In this document: piece by piece, positions 49,657 through 59,772 of the stretch
How the letters are laid out: the number at the start of each line of letters is the position of its first letter
Position numbering within the stretch: the stretch's first letter is position 1
From: Hyphococcus sp.
Lineage (GTDB): Bacteria; Pseudomonadota; Alphaproteobacteria; Caulobacterales; Parvularculaceae
DNA: 59,772 nt
Reading direction: 5' to 3'
Assembly (NCBI GenBank): GCA_028285645.1
Contig: JANQOV010000006.1
Span: forward strand, 1-59,772
Position numbers and translations under genes: made by a program
The notes under the pieces: model-generated
What the model was told of the DNA's origin: nothing
Seen by the model: only the letters and a program-made list of their open reading frames with translations
The model's database searches: none

Positions 49657-50124
49657 GACGGCAAAGACCGTAGCCCAAGCGCGCGGGCGCAATCAAAGCC
49701 CTATGGCGGCGAAACTGGTCCAACAAATTGTCGGACCGCTTTCGACCATAACCAAGCAATGATGGAGCATTTTCTGGTCCGACTTTCGGCCCGGCGCCTG
49801 CGCTCACGTCGAACGCGCGCTTTTCTGCTAAAAGGCGCCTGATGCTTCGGGGGCGGCGACAAGGCCGTCCTGCAAGCGATAAATGCAATCGCAGCGATGA
49901 TGCAAACTGCTCCATGATGAAGATAATACCCCCGAAAAAAGGTGGGGGATAACTATCCTATACCCCCGCATTCGGGTGTATACTCGAGCCCGGCGTCTTG
50001 AATTCGGCGTTTTTCGGCAACGCTTCGCCGCAAGCATATTGCCGCTCATACCGGCCCCCGGCATGGTTCGCCCCGGGCAAAGAGGTTGCGTAAAACCCGC
50101 CCGCGAAAGAAAAGGAACAAGTCC
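49657..50124. other. Long leader region upstream of the coiled-coil exported protein
   Basis: 468 bases with no convincing gene. It contains repeated C-tract elements, detailed separately at 49926-49982, and a strong AAAAGGAAC Shine-Dalgarno near 50111-50119 for the gene at 50125. The length and the repeats suggest a regulated promoter. Confidence 0.5.
49926..49982. repeat. C-tract direct and inverted repeats in a putative promoter
   Basis: ATACCCCCG occurs at 49926-49934 and again at 49960-49968, 34 bases apart (about three helical turns). The second copy is part of the inverted repeat TATACCCCCG-CATT-CGGGTGTATA (49959-49982) with one mismatch. A GGGGGAT half-site lies between them. Confidence 0.6.
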
Positions 50125-50649
50125 ATGCAGAACATTTTTCAATCACCGAACCGCATTTTCATCGCCGGCCTTGCAGCGGCGACCTTCGCCGTTGCGGCGC
50201 CGGCGCAGGCCCATGACAACGGCCACTCAATCTCCTTTAACGGTCTCGACTTTGACGATGACGCAGATCTCTTGCAGCAACTCATCGATCTTGATGCTGA
50301 CGATATTGATGAAATTCGCGAAGAATTCGCTGAAGCCCAAGAGGAAATCGCCGAGGCGATCGAGGAAGTGGAAGACGCCCGCGCGGAGCTTCAATCAAAA
50401 CCAGGCGGCGGCATGATTGTGCGTATCGCCTTTAGCGCAGCCAGCGCCGTCGTTTCGGAAGTGAGCGACGAGATATTTCAGGAGGTGATTACCCGGCTTG
50501 ACGACGCGGAAAGCGAACTCGCTGCAAACGCCGATGAAGTTGGCCCTGAGGAAGTCGCCGAAACCGGCGAAGCCATCAATGTCATCCGCACCGGTCTTGA
50601 TGATGTTGCCAACGCCCTTGAAGATCTCACCGCTGCGTTGAAGGCGTAA
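50125..50649 (+). CDS. Exported acidic coiled-coil protein of unknown function
   Basis: A 174-residue protein with a Sec signal peptide (cleavage after AQA, near residue 30). The mature part is rich in Asp and Glu with heptad-like stretches (FAEAQEEIAEAIEEVEDARAEL) and a long C-terminal helix (VADDVANALEDLTAALKA-like end), interrupted by a Gly-rich hinge GGGM. I do not recognise the family. AAAAGGAAC precedes the ATG at 50125. It sits 101 bases before the SnoaL-like gene on the same strand. Confidence 0.75.
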   Translation: MQNIFQSPNRIFIAGLAAATFAVAAPAQAHDNGHSISFNGLDFDDDADLLQQLIDLDADDIDEIREEFAEAQEEIAEAIEEVEDARAELQSKPGGGMIVRIAFSAASAVVSEVSDEIFQEVITRLDDAESELAANADEVGPEEVAETGEAINVIRTGLDDVANALEDLTAALKA

Positions 50650-50717
50650 AACCTTACGCAACCACGCAATTTCCATTGGGGAAAGCTCAAACTTCGCGAT
50701 CCGATCATCCCTATGCT

Positions 50718-50750
50718 AAACATCTCCCGGCATTAAGACGGGAGATGTTT
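50718..50750 (+). promoter_or_regulatory. Perfect hairpin burying the ribosome binding site of the next gene
   Basis: AAACATCTCCCG (50718-50729) and CGGGAGATGTTT (50739-50750) form a perfect 12-base stem with the nine-base loop GCATTAAGA, ending directly before the ATG at 50751. The Shine-Dalgarno GGGAG lies inside the stem. It could be a thermometer-like or antisense-controlled element. It could also be an incomplete terminator for the previous gene, since only three Us follow. Confidence 0.75.
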
Positions 50751-51218
50751 ATGAAACGCACATTCATTATCGCCACGGCGCTCAGTGCCGGCGCTTTCAC
50801 GACGGCAACCGCCGGGCCGGATTCGCCCGACGCTCTTGCGGAAGCGTTCTGCGCCGGCGTTATCGCAGAAGACGCGAACGCTCTAGGCAACCTTTATACG
50901 GAAGACGCAGACAGCTATGGCCCCGGCGGCAGCATCGTGAAAGGCCGCGAGGCGATTGTCGCGAGCTGGGCGCCGTTTTTTGACGGCTATGACAACATCA
51001 CCTGCGAAATCGAAAAACAGGGCGAAAAGAAGAACAAGAAAAACCACACCGCCTGGGGCCTATGGACCATGACGGGAACGCCAGCCGACGGCGGCGATGC
51101 GGTCACCATGAAAGGCCGCTTTATGGATATTTCCGTTAAGACCAAAGAAGGCTGGCTTTACCGCGCTGACCACGCCTCGATGATGGCCGCGCCGGAAGAG
51201 GCGCCGGCGGAAGAATAG
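50751..51218 (+). CDS. Exported SnoaL-like/NTF2-fold protein
   Basis: A 155-residue protein with a signal peptide (cleavage near ATA-G, residue 20). The mature part has the NTF2/SnoaL-like layout: an opening helix (DALAEAFCAGVIAEDANAL), NLYTEDADSYGPGGSIVKGREAI, then strands ending in DGWLYRADHASM-type segments. Many such exported proteins are annotated DUF4440 or nuclear transport factor 2-like with no set function. Its ribosome binding site is inside the perfect hairpin at 50718-50750. Confidence 0.8.
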   Translation: MKRTFIIATALSAGAFTTATAGPDSPDALAEAFCAGVIAEDANALGNLYTEDADSYGPGGSIVKGREAIVASWAPFFDGYDNITCEIEKQGEKKNKKNHTAWGLWTMTGTPADGGDAVTMKGRFMDISVKTKEGWLYRADHASMMAAPEEAPAEE

Positions 51219-51223
51219 CGCCT

Positions 51224-51637
51224 TTAATAAAGCGCCGCGGCGCGGACGACCAGGATGATCGACAAGATCAACCCGGTGAGATACGTGCCGACGGCGCCGA
51301 TAAACTTGAACGCATTGGGCTCATGGACGCTCGCGCCGGTTAAAATGCCGATGGCGTGGAAGTAGCGCGACGCCACCGCCGCCAGCATCAACAAAATGAT
51401 CGGCCAGGACATCAGCATCGGGATGGCAAGGCCGATCGCCAATATCATCAGCGACAGCATCGGTGCATATTCAATGCAATTGCCATGGGCGCGGATCGCC
51501 TTGCGCAAGGGGCTTTTGGGGTCGGCCTCCGCCTCGTGTTGCGTTACCGTGATCGAGCGGCGCACGCGGCTGACATTAAAGCCCAGGGCAAAGACTAAAA
51601 TCCCAAGCAATCCGACAGATAAAAGTGCAATGGCCAT
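51224..51637 (-). CDS. MAPEG family membrane protein
   Basis: A 137-residue protein with four membrane helices. The ATG at 51637 starts with the first helix (MAIALLSVGLLGILVFALG). The family motif region RAHGNCIEYAPMLSL, with Arg and Glu facing the active site in glutathione-using members, is present, followed by SRYFHAIG. Bacterial MAPEG proteins are poorly characterised. It is convergent with the SnoaL-like gene at a five-base gap. Confidence 0.85.
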   Translation of the reverse strand: MAIALLSVGLLGILVFALGFNVSRVRRSITVTQHEAEADPKSPLRKAIRAHGNCIEYAPMLSLMILAIGLAIPMLMSWPIILLMLAAVASRYFHAIGILTGASVHEPNAFKFIGAVGTYLTGLILSIILVVRAAALY

Positions 51638-51780
51638 GGCCCCGTGTCCTTTTGTTGTAAACGGCTGCGTAAATCGGTTTGGCGCGGCCAGCAAGTTTCG
51701 CTCCCCCCCCATTCATGAGGGAAGTGTCGCCCTTGGGTGATGGGCCGTCAAAAAGTATACTTTTGACGGCGCCAATTTCT

Positions 51781-53070
<1,290 letters not shown>

Positions 53071-53211
53071 GGGATCGCTTTCTCTCAAGACGTGGTGGCG
53101 GTTTTTGGAGCGCTCTTTTTAAGGGCGAAGATGCAAAAAGGGGAGCCCGACGCGGGTAAGAAAATCTTCAAGGTGATTTAGTTTTCGCCCACGCCTTCGC
53201 CGCGCATTTCC

Positions 53212-53946
53212 TTATCGCGCGGCTGCAAAGAAATCGACATAGTCGTAATTTTGCGTTTGCGCATGCGCCGTGACCGGGGCGGAAGCGGCGATGACGCACC
53301 AGAACGGCGCAACCCCGCCGCCGGGCCCACGATCGCCGAGATAGATGACCGGCGCGTAGTTTAACATCGCGAGCGGCCGCACCGTGTCTTCGCGCGAAAG
53401 CGTCGGGATGTTGACGCCGTCCCGGGTGAAACACTTCGTCCAGACAGTTACGGCGTCGAACCGGTTGACGTTGATCACCGTGATCGATTGGGTGCGCGGT
53501 CCGGGGCCCTCATAGGGCGGACGTGAGCCTGCCCCCGGCCGCGGCCCGACCCAGGGGCCGGCGCCCGGAACCGGCGGGAAAGGGCCCCCTATGGGCGGCA
53601 GGACCGGCGCATCGTCGTCATCGGGCTCAATCGGAATAAAAGGGAGATTGTCAAACCGCTCAACCAGCGCAGGATCAATAGGCTCCGGCGGGTCGCCTGC
53701 TTGCGTTCGCGCAAAGAGCATCGGCGTCAGCCAGGATTTCGCCGCGTCGGTTCCCGTCCCAAAATATGGCGGCAAGTCGAGCCGCGGCGGTTCGACCTGC
53801 GGCAGGGGCACCCGCGGCTGCACAGCATCGCGCGGCAATTGCTGGGTGATTTGCGCCGCCGCCTGCGACGCGACAAGGACGGCGGCAAGCGCCGCTGCGG
53901 GCGCAAGAAAACGGTTGCCAAGAATTTGATTGATTTTGCGCATCAT
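53212..53946 (-). CDS. Exported proline-rich protein of unknown function
   Basis: A 244-residue protein with a signal peptide (cleavage after SQAAA, near residue 32). The first half of the mature part is Pro/Gly/Asp-rich (PPIGGPFPPVPG near the middle), then a more ordered C-terminal half has cysteines in TKCFTRDGV and FWCVIAAS that could pair. No family is recognised. It is adjacent to metY on the same strand, 141 bases away. Confidence 0.7.
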   Translation of the reverse strand: MMRKINQILGNRFLAPAAALAAVLVASQAAAQITQQLPRDAVQPRVPLPQVEPPRLDLPPYFGTGTDAAKSWLTPMLFARTQAGDPPEPIDPALVERFDNLPFIPIEPDDDDAPVLPPIGGPFPPVPGAGPWVGPRPGAGSRPPYEGPGPRTQSITVINVNRFDAVTVWTKCFTRDGVNIPTLSREDTVRPLAMLNYAPVIYLGDRGPGGGVAPFWCVIAASAPVTAHAQTQNYDYVDFFAAAR

Positions 53947-54057
53947 AATCTCCCCACTGATGACATGCGAAATCTACCGCAAGACGCCAAGACCGGTCAA
54001 ATGTGCGGCTCGCGGGTCTCTGCGTTCAGGCGCTGCAGTCTTTTCAGTGCGCGCCTT

Positions 54058-54104
54058 CCTCCCCCATGTATGGGGGAGGTGGCCCGAAGGGCCGGAGGGG
54101 GTTA
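54058..54104 (+). repeat. Two-hairpin REP-like element, copy 1
   Basis: CCTCCCCCAT and ATGGGGGAGG form a perfect ten-base stem. It is followed by GGCCC-GAA-GGGCC, a second stem, and the conserved end GGAGGGGGTTAG. It ends 12 bases before the DUF559 start codon. The same plan is repeated in copies 2 and 3 after the gene. Confidence 0.85.
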
Positions 54105-54115
54105 GGCTATATTGT

Positions 54116-54508
54116 ATGTCGATCCGTAAACCGCACCCGCGAGCAAAAAGCCTTCGTAAAGAAATGCCGCCTGCGGAACAAAAGCTCTGGGCTCGTCTTC
54201 GCCGCAAACAACTGGGCGGTTTTCGTTTTCGGCGTCAGCATACAATCGGCCCCTACATAGCTGATTTCGCATGCATTGAAGCGCGCGTTGTCATTGAACT
54301 GGACGGCTATCAACATGGGGCCGACGACGGAGCCCGCGACAGAACACGCGACGCATTTATAGAAGGAAAAGGCTGGGCGGTTGTACGCTTCTGGAACAAT
54401 GACGTTTACAAAAACATCGATGGCGTTTTGGAAACGATCTTCGATGCTTGCGAACATTCGAGGCGCGCACTTGAAATTGAGCGGTCGAACATTGACGAAC
54501 ACTCTTAA
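54116..54508 (+). CDS. DUF559 (Vsr-related, PD-(D/E)XK-like) endonuclease domain protein
   Basis: A 130-residue protein that is one DUF559 domain. The start MSIRKPHPRAKSLRKEMPPAE is typical. The RRKQLGGFRFRRQHTIGPYIADF segment precedes the core VVIELDGYQH, whose ExD/QH residues recall Vsr-type mismatch nucleases. The end has AVVRFWNNDVYKN. The nuclease activity itself is inferred from the fold. The gene is hugged by palindromic repeats: copy 1 ends 12 bases upstream, and copy 2 begins two bases after the stop. No methyltransferase or transposase is adjacent. Confidence 0.92.
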   Translation: MSIRKPHPRAKSLRKEMPPAEQKLWARLRRKQLGGFRFRRQHTIGPYIADFACIEARVVIELDGYQHGADDGARDRTRDAFIEGKGWAVVRFWNNDVYKNIDGVLETIFDACEHSRRALEIERSNIDEHS

Positions 54509-54510
54509 TC

Positions 54511-54561
54511 AACCCCCATCGCCCCTTCGGGGCACTTCCCCCGCAAGCGGGGGAAGAGGGA
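54511..54561 (-). repeat. Two-hairpin REP-like element, copy 2 (inverted)
   Basis: On the minus strand: CTTCCCCCGC-TT-GCGGGGGAAG, then GCCCC-GAA-GGGGC, then a GATGGGGGTT end. The order and spacing match copy 1, but the element is reversed relative to it. It starts two bases after the DUF559 stop. Confidence 0.85.
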
Positions 54562-54586
54562 ACCAGCAGCAAACAACTGCCGTCAT

Positions 54587-54635
54587 CCTCCCCCGCTTAC
54601 GGGGGAGGCGTCAGCAAAGCTGAGGGAGGGGGCTA
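54587..54635 (+). repeat. Two-hairpin REP-like element, copy 3
   Basis: CCTCCCCC-GCTTAC-GGGGGAGG, then the second stem TCAGC-AAA-GCTGA, then GGGAGGGGGCTA. The first stem is the same as in copy 1, while the second stem has changed on both sides together, which implies selection for pairing. Confidence 0.85.
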
Positions 54636-54669
54636 AAGCAAACACTTCGAATCTGGTAGCTGTTATTCA

Positions 54670-55107
54670 GTGAGAGATTTTTTCCTTCTCGGCTTTGGTG
54701 CGATCTTGGCGTTAACTGGGTCGCTGGTTCAGGCTGTCGTCAGTCGGATTTACTCTCAGTCTGACCGTCGGCGCGAGTTGCTTATTGATGCATATAGTGA
54801 TTACTTAAACGGCCTAGCAAAGCGGGCTTCAATATTGACGCATCATTCGGAAAGAACGGAAGAAGCAACCGCATTGATGGTTTCGGGAAAGCAAAAAATT
54901 TCTGTCTATGCGCCAGCGCCCGTTGTTACCGCGCTGGCAAACCTTGAAAGAACGCCAATGCTACTCTCAAACAAAAACACCCAAACAGCGATGGTCGAAT
55001 TGGTCAAAGCAATGAGGAAAAGCATTCGCGCAGGCTCAGACGAACTCGATGGTTCTATACATGCAATACTATTCTCAATGCCAATTATTGACCAATCCGA
55101 TAAGTAG
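54670..55107 (+). CDS. Small membrane-anchored protein of unknown function
   Basis: A 145-residue protein starting with GTG. Residues about 4-24 are one hydrophobic helix (FFLLGFGAILALTGSLVQAV). The rest is a soluble helical domain with a polar, Ser/Thr-rich composition, containing one unusual segment YSDYLNGLAKRASILT. The base composition is lower in GC than the neighbours. It lies 34 bases after the last palindromic repeat and converges on thiC with six bases between. No family is recognised. It may have arrived with the repeat element or independently. Confidence 0.65.
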   Translation: MRDFFLLGFGAILALTGSLVQAVVSRIYSQSDRRRELLIDAYSDYLNGLAKRASILTHHSERTEEATALMVSGKQKISVYAPAPVVTALANLERTPMLLSNKNTQTAMVELVKAMRKSIRAGSDELDGSIHAILFSMPIIDQSDK

Positions 55108-55113
55108 GACCCT

Positions 55114-57542
<2,429 letters not shown>

Positions 57543-57550
57543 GTGCGATC

Positions 57551-57650
57551 CGTCCCTACGCCGGTCTTAACCGATCAGGTTCAAAGGGTGCTCGCGCTAT
57601 GGTCTCGAAAGGGAGAACGCGATCTCAGCCGGCCCGCCGGCGCCCCTCGG
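57551..57650 (-). promoter_or_regulatory. TPP (thi-box) riboswitch
   Basis: On the minus strand the conserved pieces appear in order: GAGGGGCGCC, then GGCTGAGA, a variable arm, ACCCTTTGAACCTGAT, a GGTTAAGACC stem, and the closing CGTAGGGA. These are the core of the TPP riboswitch. The 3' strand lies eight bases from the GTG of the bPH-like gene and probably hides its ribosome binding site when TPP is bound. Confidence 0.95.
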
Positions 57651-57795
57651 AAGAATGATTCCAAATAGCAAATGCATCCGCATCCGGCAAGCAAAAGCGG
57701 CAAAGCCGGGCTAGGATTTGATTTGCATCACGGAAAGGCGTTTGCCTTGCGGCCATGGTCACGCAGCGCACGCAGCAACGGAAAGGAAGAACCAC

Positions 57796-57999
57796 ATGGA
57801 TAGACGGATCAAAATCGAGCAGCACGGAGGACTGGGCGTCCTCTGGTTCATGGGTTGGCTGTTTTCCATTGGATTTTTAAAGCTCGGCTTCTGGAAGGGC
57901 GTGCTTGCGCTTCTCGTCTGGCCCTATTTCCTCGGCGTCGAGTTTGCGCCCGACCCGTCGCCGGCGCCCGAAGCAGCGCAAGCTGCAACGCAGAACTGA
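57796..57999 (+). CDS. Small conserved membrane protein
   Basis: A 67-residue protein. AAAGGAAG precedes the ATG at 57796. It has a polar start (DRRIKIEQHGG), two adjoining hydrophobic stretches (LWFMGWLFSIGFLKL and VLALLVWPYFLGV), and a Pro/Ala-rich C-terminal tail. Similar short WFxGWLFxxGFxxL proteins occur in many alphaproteobacteria as hypothetical proteins. Probably inner membrane. It converges on the four-helix protein with ten bases between. Confidence 0.75.
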   Translation: MDRRIKIEQHGGLGVLWFMGWLFSIGFLKLGFWKGVLALLVWPYFLGVEFAPDPSPAPEAAQAATQN

Positions 58000-58009
58000 A
58001 TGGAGTTGT

Positions 58010-58417
58010 TCAGCCTGCACTTTCTGGTGACGGCTGCCGAATGCGCTTCCACAAATAGAGCAAGCCGGTCAAAGCAGGCAAAATCAGCAAGACCGTGACG
58101 ACCGGGACAACGCCGTAAAAATCCGTATTCTGCATTGTAAAAACGGTGATCGCGTCCACAACATCAGTCACGAACCGCGCCGCCAGGGCGACAAACAATG
58201 CTATGTGACTTCGAAACAAAATCGCCAGGATCAGCGCGAGAACCGCTGTGAGATTGCGCGTGATATAGGTCATCGTCGTGTAGTCGAAGTCAGGCGGCGG
58301 ATTAAACAGCGTGGCGAGCGCAAAGAACGACACCATGACAATCTGAATGAGGAGCACGCCCCAGAGCCAAATCGGCGCGAAACCAAGAAAAGAACCTTGC
58401 GGCGTATTCGATTTCAT
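58010..58417 (-). CDS. Four-helix membrane protein of unknown function
   Basis: A 135-residue protein with four predicted membrane helices (IWLWGVLLIQIVMVSFFALATLF; ITRNLTAVLALILAILF; IALFVALAARFVTDVV; YGVVPVVTVLLILPALTGLLYLW). It has a short polar tail. No conserved charged motif in the helices suggests an enzyme. I do not recognise the family. It is divergent from the amidohydrolase gene at 58511. Confidence 0.7.
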   Translation of the reverse strand: MKSNTPQGSFLGFAPIWLWGVLLIQIVMVSFFALATLFNPPPDFDYTTMTYITRNLTAVLALILAILFRSHIALFVALAARFVTDVVDAITVFTMQNTDFYGVVPVVTVLLILPALTGLLYLWKRIRQPSPESAG

Positions 58418-58510
58418 AAACGACCTTCCTTTACCCTCCCCGTTATGCAGTTCGACACCTAGGCGAATGCGGCGTCGGCGGCTAGGGTATTCAAAAGAAA
58501 GTGAAACGTC

Positions 58511-59326
58511 ATGCCGCCTGTTATCGACGCCTGGATGCAGATCATGACGCCGCGCATGGCGGCGGAGCCCTGGCTCGCCTCGCTTCTGCGCTGGACCGGC
58601 CAGTCTGCGGACGAAGCGCTGCCCAATCTTGAAACGACGCTTGCCGCTATGGACCAGGCCGGCGTTGCAACGGGGATTATCTCCGCCTGGACCGGGCCGA
58701 CGGGCGTGCTCATTTCCAATGACGAAACGGCGGAAAATGCGGCGGCGTCTGAAGGGCGCCTGAAGCCGGTGTTGAGCATCGACTTAAACGATCCCATGGG
58801 CGCGGTGCGCGAGATACGCCAGCGCGCTAGCCAAGGTTTTGTCGGCGTGCGTGCTTTGCCGTGGCTTTGGGGCCTACCGCCCAATGACCGGCGGTTTTAT
58901 CCGGTCTATGCGGCGTGCATAGACGCGGGCCTTCCCTTCTGCACGCAGATTGGCCACACCGGACCGCTTCGAACCTCCGAATACGGACGGCTAATCCCTT
59001 ATCTTGAAGATGTCTTGCTGGACTTCCCCGAACTTGTCGTCATCGGTGGGCATGTGGGTTTCCCCTGGATCGACGAAGTCGCAACGCTTCTGCACAAGTT
59101 TCCGAATTTTTATGTGGATACGTCGGCTTACGTGCTGCATCGCTTACCGCCGGACTTTGTTCGCCTCATGAAAAATGAAGGCAAGTCGCGCATCCTCTTC
59201 GGCACCAATTGGCCAATGCTGTCGCCGGCGCGGTGCCTAAAAGGGCTTGACGGTCTGGGGCTCGACGAAGAAACCGCGAAGCTTTTCCTGCATGACAACG
59301 CAGCGCGGGTTTATCGGTTGTCGTAG
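58511..59326 (+). CDS. Amidohydrolase 2 family (ACMSD-like) protein with altered metal site
   Basis: A 271-residue TIM-barrel protein of the amidohydrolase 2 superfamily. The barrel strands that remain conserved are GHTGP (residue about 157), GGHVGFPW and FGTNWPM. The N-terminal metal ligand pair HxH is replaced by DAWMQI, and the last-strand Asp appears as Asn in GTNWP. Metal dependence and decarboxylase or hydrolase activity are therefore doubtful. The subfamily is known in alphaproteobacteria as an uncharacterised amidohydrolase. The ATG at 58511 gives the family start PPVIDAWMQ. Confidence 0.82.
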   Translation: MPPVIDAWMQIMTPRMAAEPWLASLLRWTGQSADEALPNLETTLAAMDQAGVATGIISAWTGPTGVLISNDETAENAAASEGRLKPVLSIDLNDPMGAVREIRQRASQGFVGVRALPWLWGLPPNDRRFYPVYAACIDAGLPFCTQIGHTGPLRTSEYGRLIPYLEDVLLDFPELVVIGGHVGFPWIDEVATLLHKFPNFYVDTSAYVLHRLPPDFVRLMKNEGKSRILFGTNWPMLSPARCLKGLDGLGLDEETAKLFLHDNAARVYRLS

Positions 59327-59350
59327 CGCGTCGAGCGATATCGCTCTCGT

Positions 59351-59432
59351 CGTCATCCTGACGAAAGTCAGGACCCAGGGTAGCTTGCTCAGCACATTTA
59401 AGAAATGGATCCTGACTTTCGTCAGGATGACG
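59351..59432. repeat. Perfect 23-bp inverted repeat, intergenic
   Basis: CGTCATCCTGACGAAAGTC at 59351-59369, extending to AGGA at 59373, is the exact reverse complement of 59410-59432, with 36 bases between. Each arm is itself nearly palindromic (CCTGAC-GAAA-GTCAGG). This is the type of CCTGACGAAAGTCAGG intergenic repeat dispersed in many alphaproteobacteria. It lies between the convergent amidohydrolase and DUF2233 genes, where it could act as a bidirectional terminator. Confidence 0.8.
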
Positions 59433-59509
59433 GTTACAGCATCTTCCTGCGATCACTGACAAAGCTGCATGTTTGTTCGATACTGTTGTTTGCAATCATG
59501 CACTTAACA

Positions 59510-59772
59510 TCAATCGCCGTTGGCCGGCGCCTTCTCCACTACACCAACAATTGGCCCCATGGCGGCGCCGGGATCATTACGGTCGAGATCCGGCGCAAAA
59601 ATCCGTGAGATGGTTCCGTCAAGATAAAGCGCGTTTTGCGTTTTTAAATCCTCGCGAAAGAAGGATCCGAACTGATGGAACGTCACCGGCGTATCCGCGA
59701 GAGCGAAAATGACGTCGCCTTCTGCCGTCACGCCAACGCCGTTGCGGCGTTTTTTGGAAGTTGAGTCGACCA
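59510..59772 (-). CDS. DUF2233 / phosphodiester glycosidase family protein, C-terminal part
   Basis: Only the last 87 residues are in the window; the gene continues past the right edge. The visible part contains SKKRRNGVGVTAEGDVIFALADTPVTF and then FFREDLKTQNALYLDGTISRIFAP, close to the C-terminus of NAGPA-like DUF2233 proteins, which hydrolyse sugar phosphodiesters in some members. The family call rests on the YLDG core. It is convergent with the amidohydrolase gene. Confidence 0.75.
   Translation of the reverse strand, partial: VDSTSKKRRNGVGVTAEGDVIFALADTPVTFHQFGSFFREDLKTQNALYLDGTISRIFAPDLDRNDPGAAMGPIVGVVEKAPANGD

Noticed and set aside
53071..53211. Possible SAM-II riboswitch upstream of metY
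   Set aside because: The conserved SAM-II core segments are not present in the leader.
53930..54115. N-terminal extension of the DUF559 frame through the first palindromic repeat
   Set aside because: The extension encodes the repeat itself, and homologues start at the MSIRKP-like ATG at 54116.

Overview
The window is a GC-rich chromosomal segment of an alphaproteobacterium. The evidence is the divergent TIGR02300-type gene / aroA-cmk-rpsA block with a neighbouring tRNA-Ala, the rpsT-dnaA-dnaN-recF-gyrB cluster, a DUF2855 protein, an NDUFAF5-like methyltransferase and a secA/parvulin/mutT/comF neighbourhood. A Parvularcula- or Hyphomonas-like lineage is plausible, but that is inference only. 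I see no rRNA, CRISPR array, insertion sequence, transposase or prophage.

Layout. 1-6.3 kb: end of comF, an NDUFAF5-like methyltransferase, an orphan Flp pilin overlapping mutT, a membrane-anchored parvulin, and secA. 6.4-20 kb: metabolic and envelope genes (DUF2855, DsrE-like, crotonase, FrnE-like DsbA, a large lipoprotein with beta-helix and RTX repeats, cold-shock protein, serine hydrolase, feoAB behind a Fur-like box, cytochrome b561, cation/H+ antiporter, AGE-type epimerase). 20-30 kb: nadE, a UDP-glucuronate epimerase-like gene, a secreted protein, a radical SAM/B12 protein, a patatin-like lipoprotein, tRNA-Arg(CCG), and a TraB/GumN lipoprotein with a long acidic repeat region. 30-43 kb: the replication cluster, all on the minus strand (dnaA, dnaN, recF, gyrB), then rpsT, mutM, rpsA, cmk and aroA, the divergent TIGR02300 gene and tRNA-Ala(GGC). 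43-48.5 kb: an SQD1-like synthase, a three-gene aminotransferase/thioredoxin-like/nitrilase operon, a small acidic lipoprotein and a macro-domain protein. 48.7-54 kb: small accessory genes, MAPEG, metY and secreted proteins. 54-59.8 kb: a DUF559 nuclease-like gene bracketed by palindromic repeats, a TPP-riboswitch operon (bPH-like membrane gene plus thiC), small membrane proteins, an amidohydrolase, and the end of a DUF2233 protein.

The least expected items are: (i) the DUF559 gene tightly bracketed by three copies of a two-hairpin, REP-like element in opposing orientations; (ii) a perfect 12-bp hairpin that buries the ribosome binding site of a small secreted SnoaL-like protein; (iii) a membrane protein gene placed between the TPP riboswitch and thiC; (iv) a ribbon-helix-helix gene with a palindromic operator next to a 39-residue lysine-rich gene that has its own Shine-Dalgarno and terminator; and (v) a lipoprotein that ends in RTX/type I secretion repeats. 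Most other genes are ordinary housekeeping genes.
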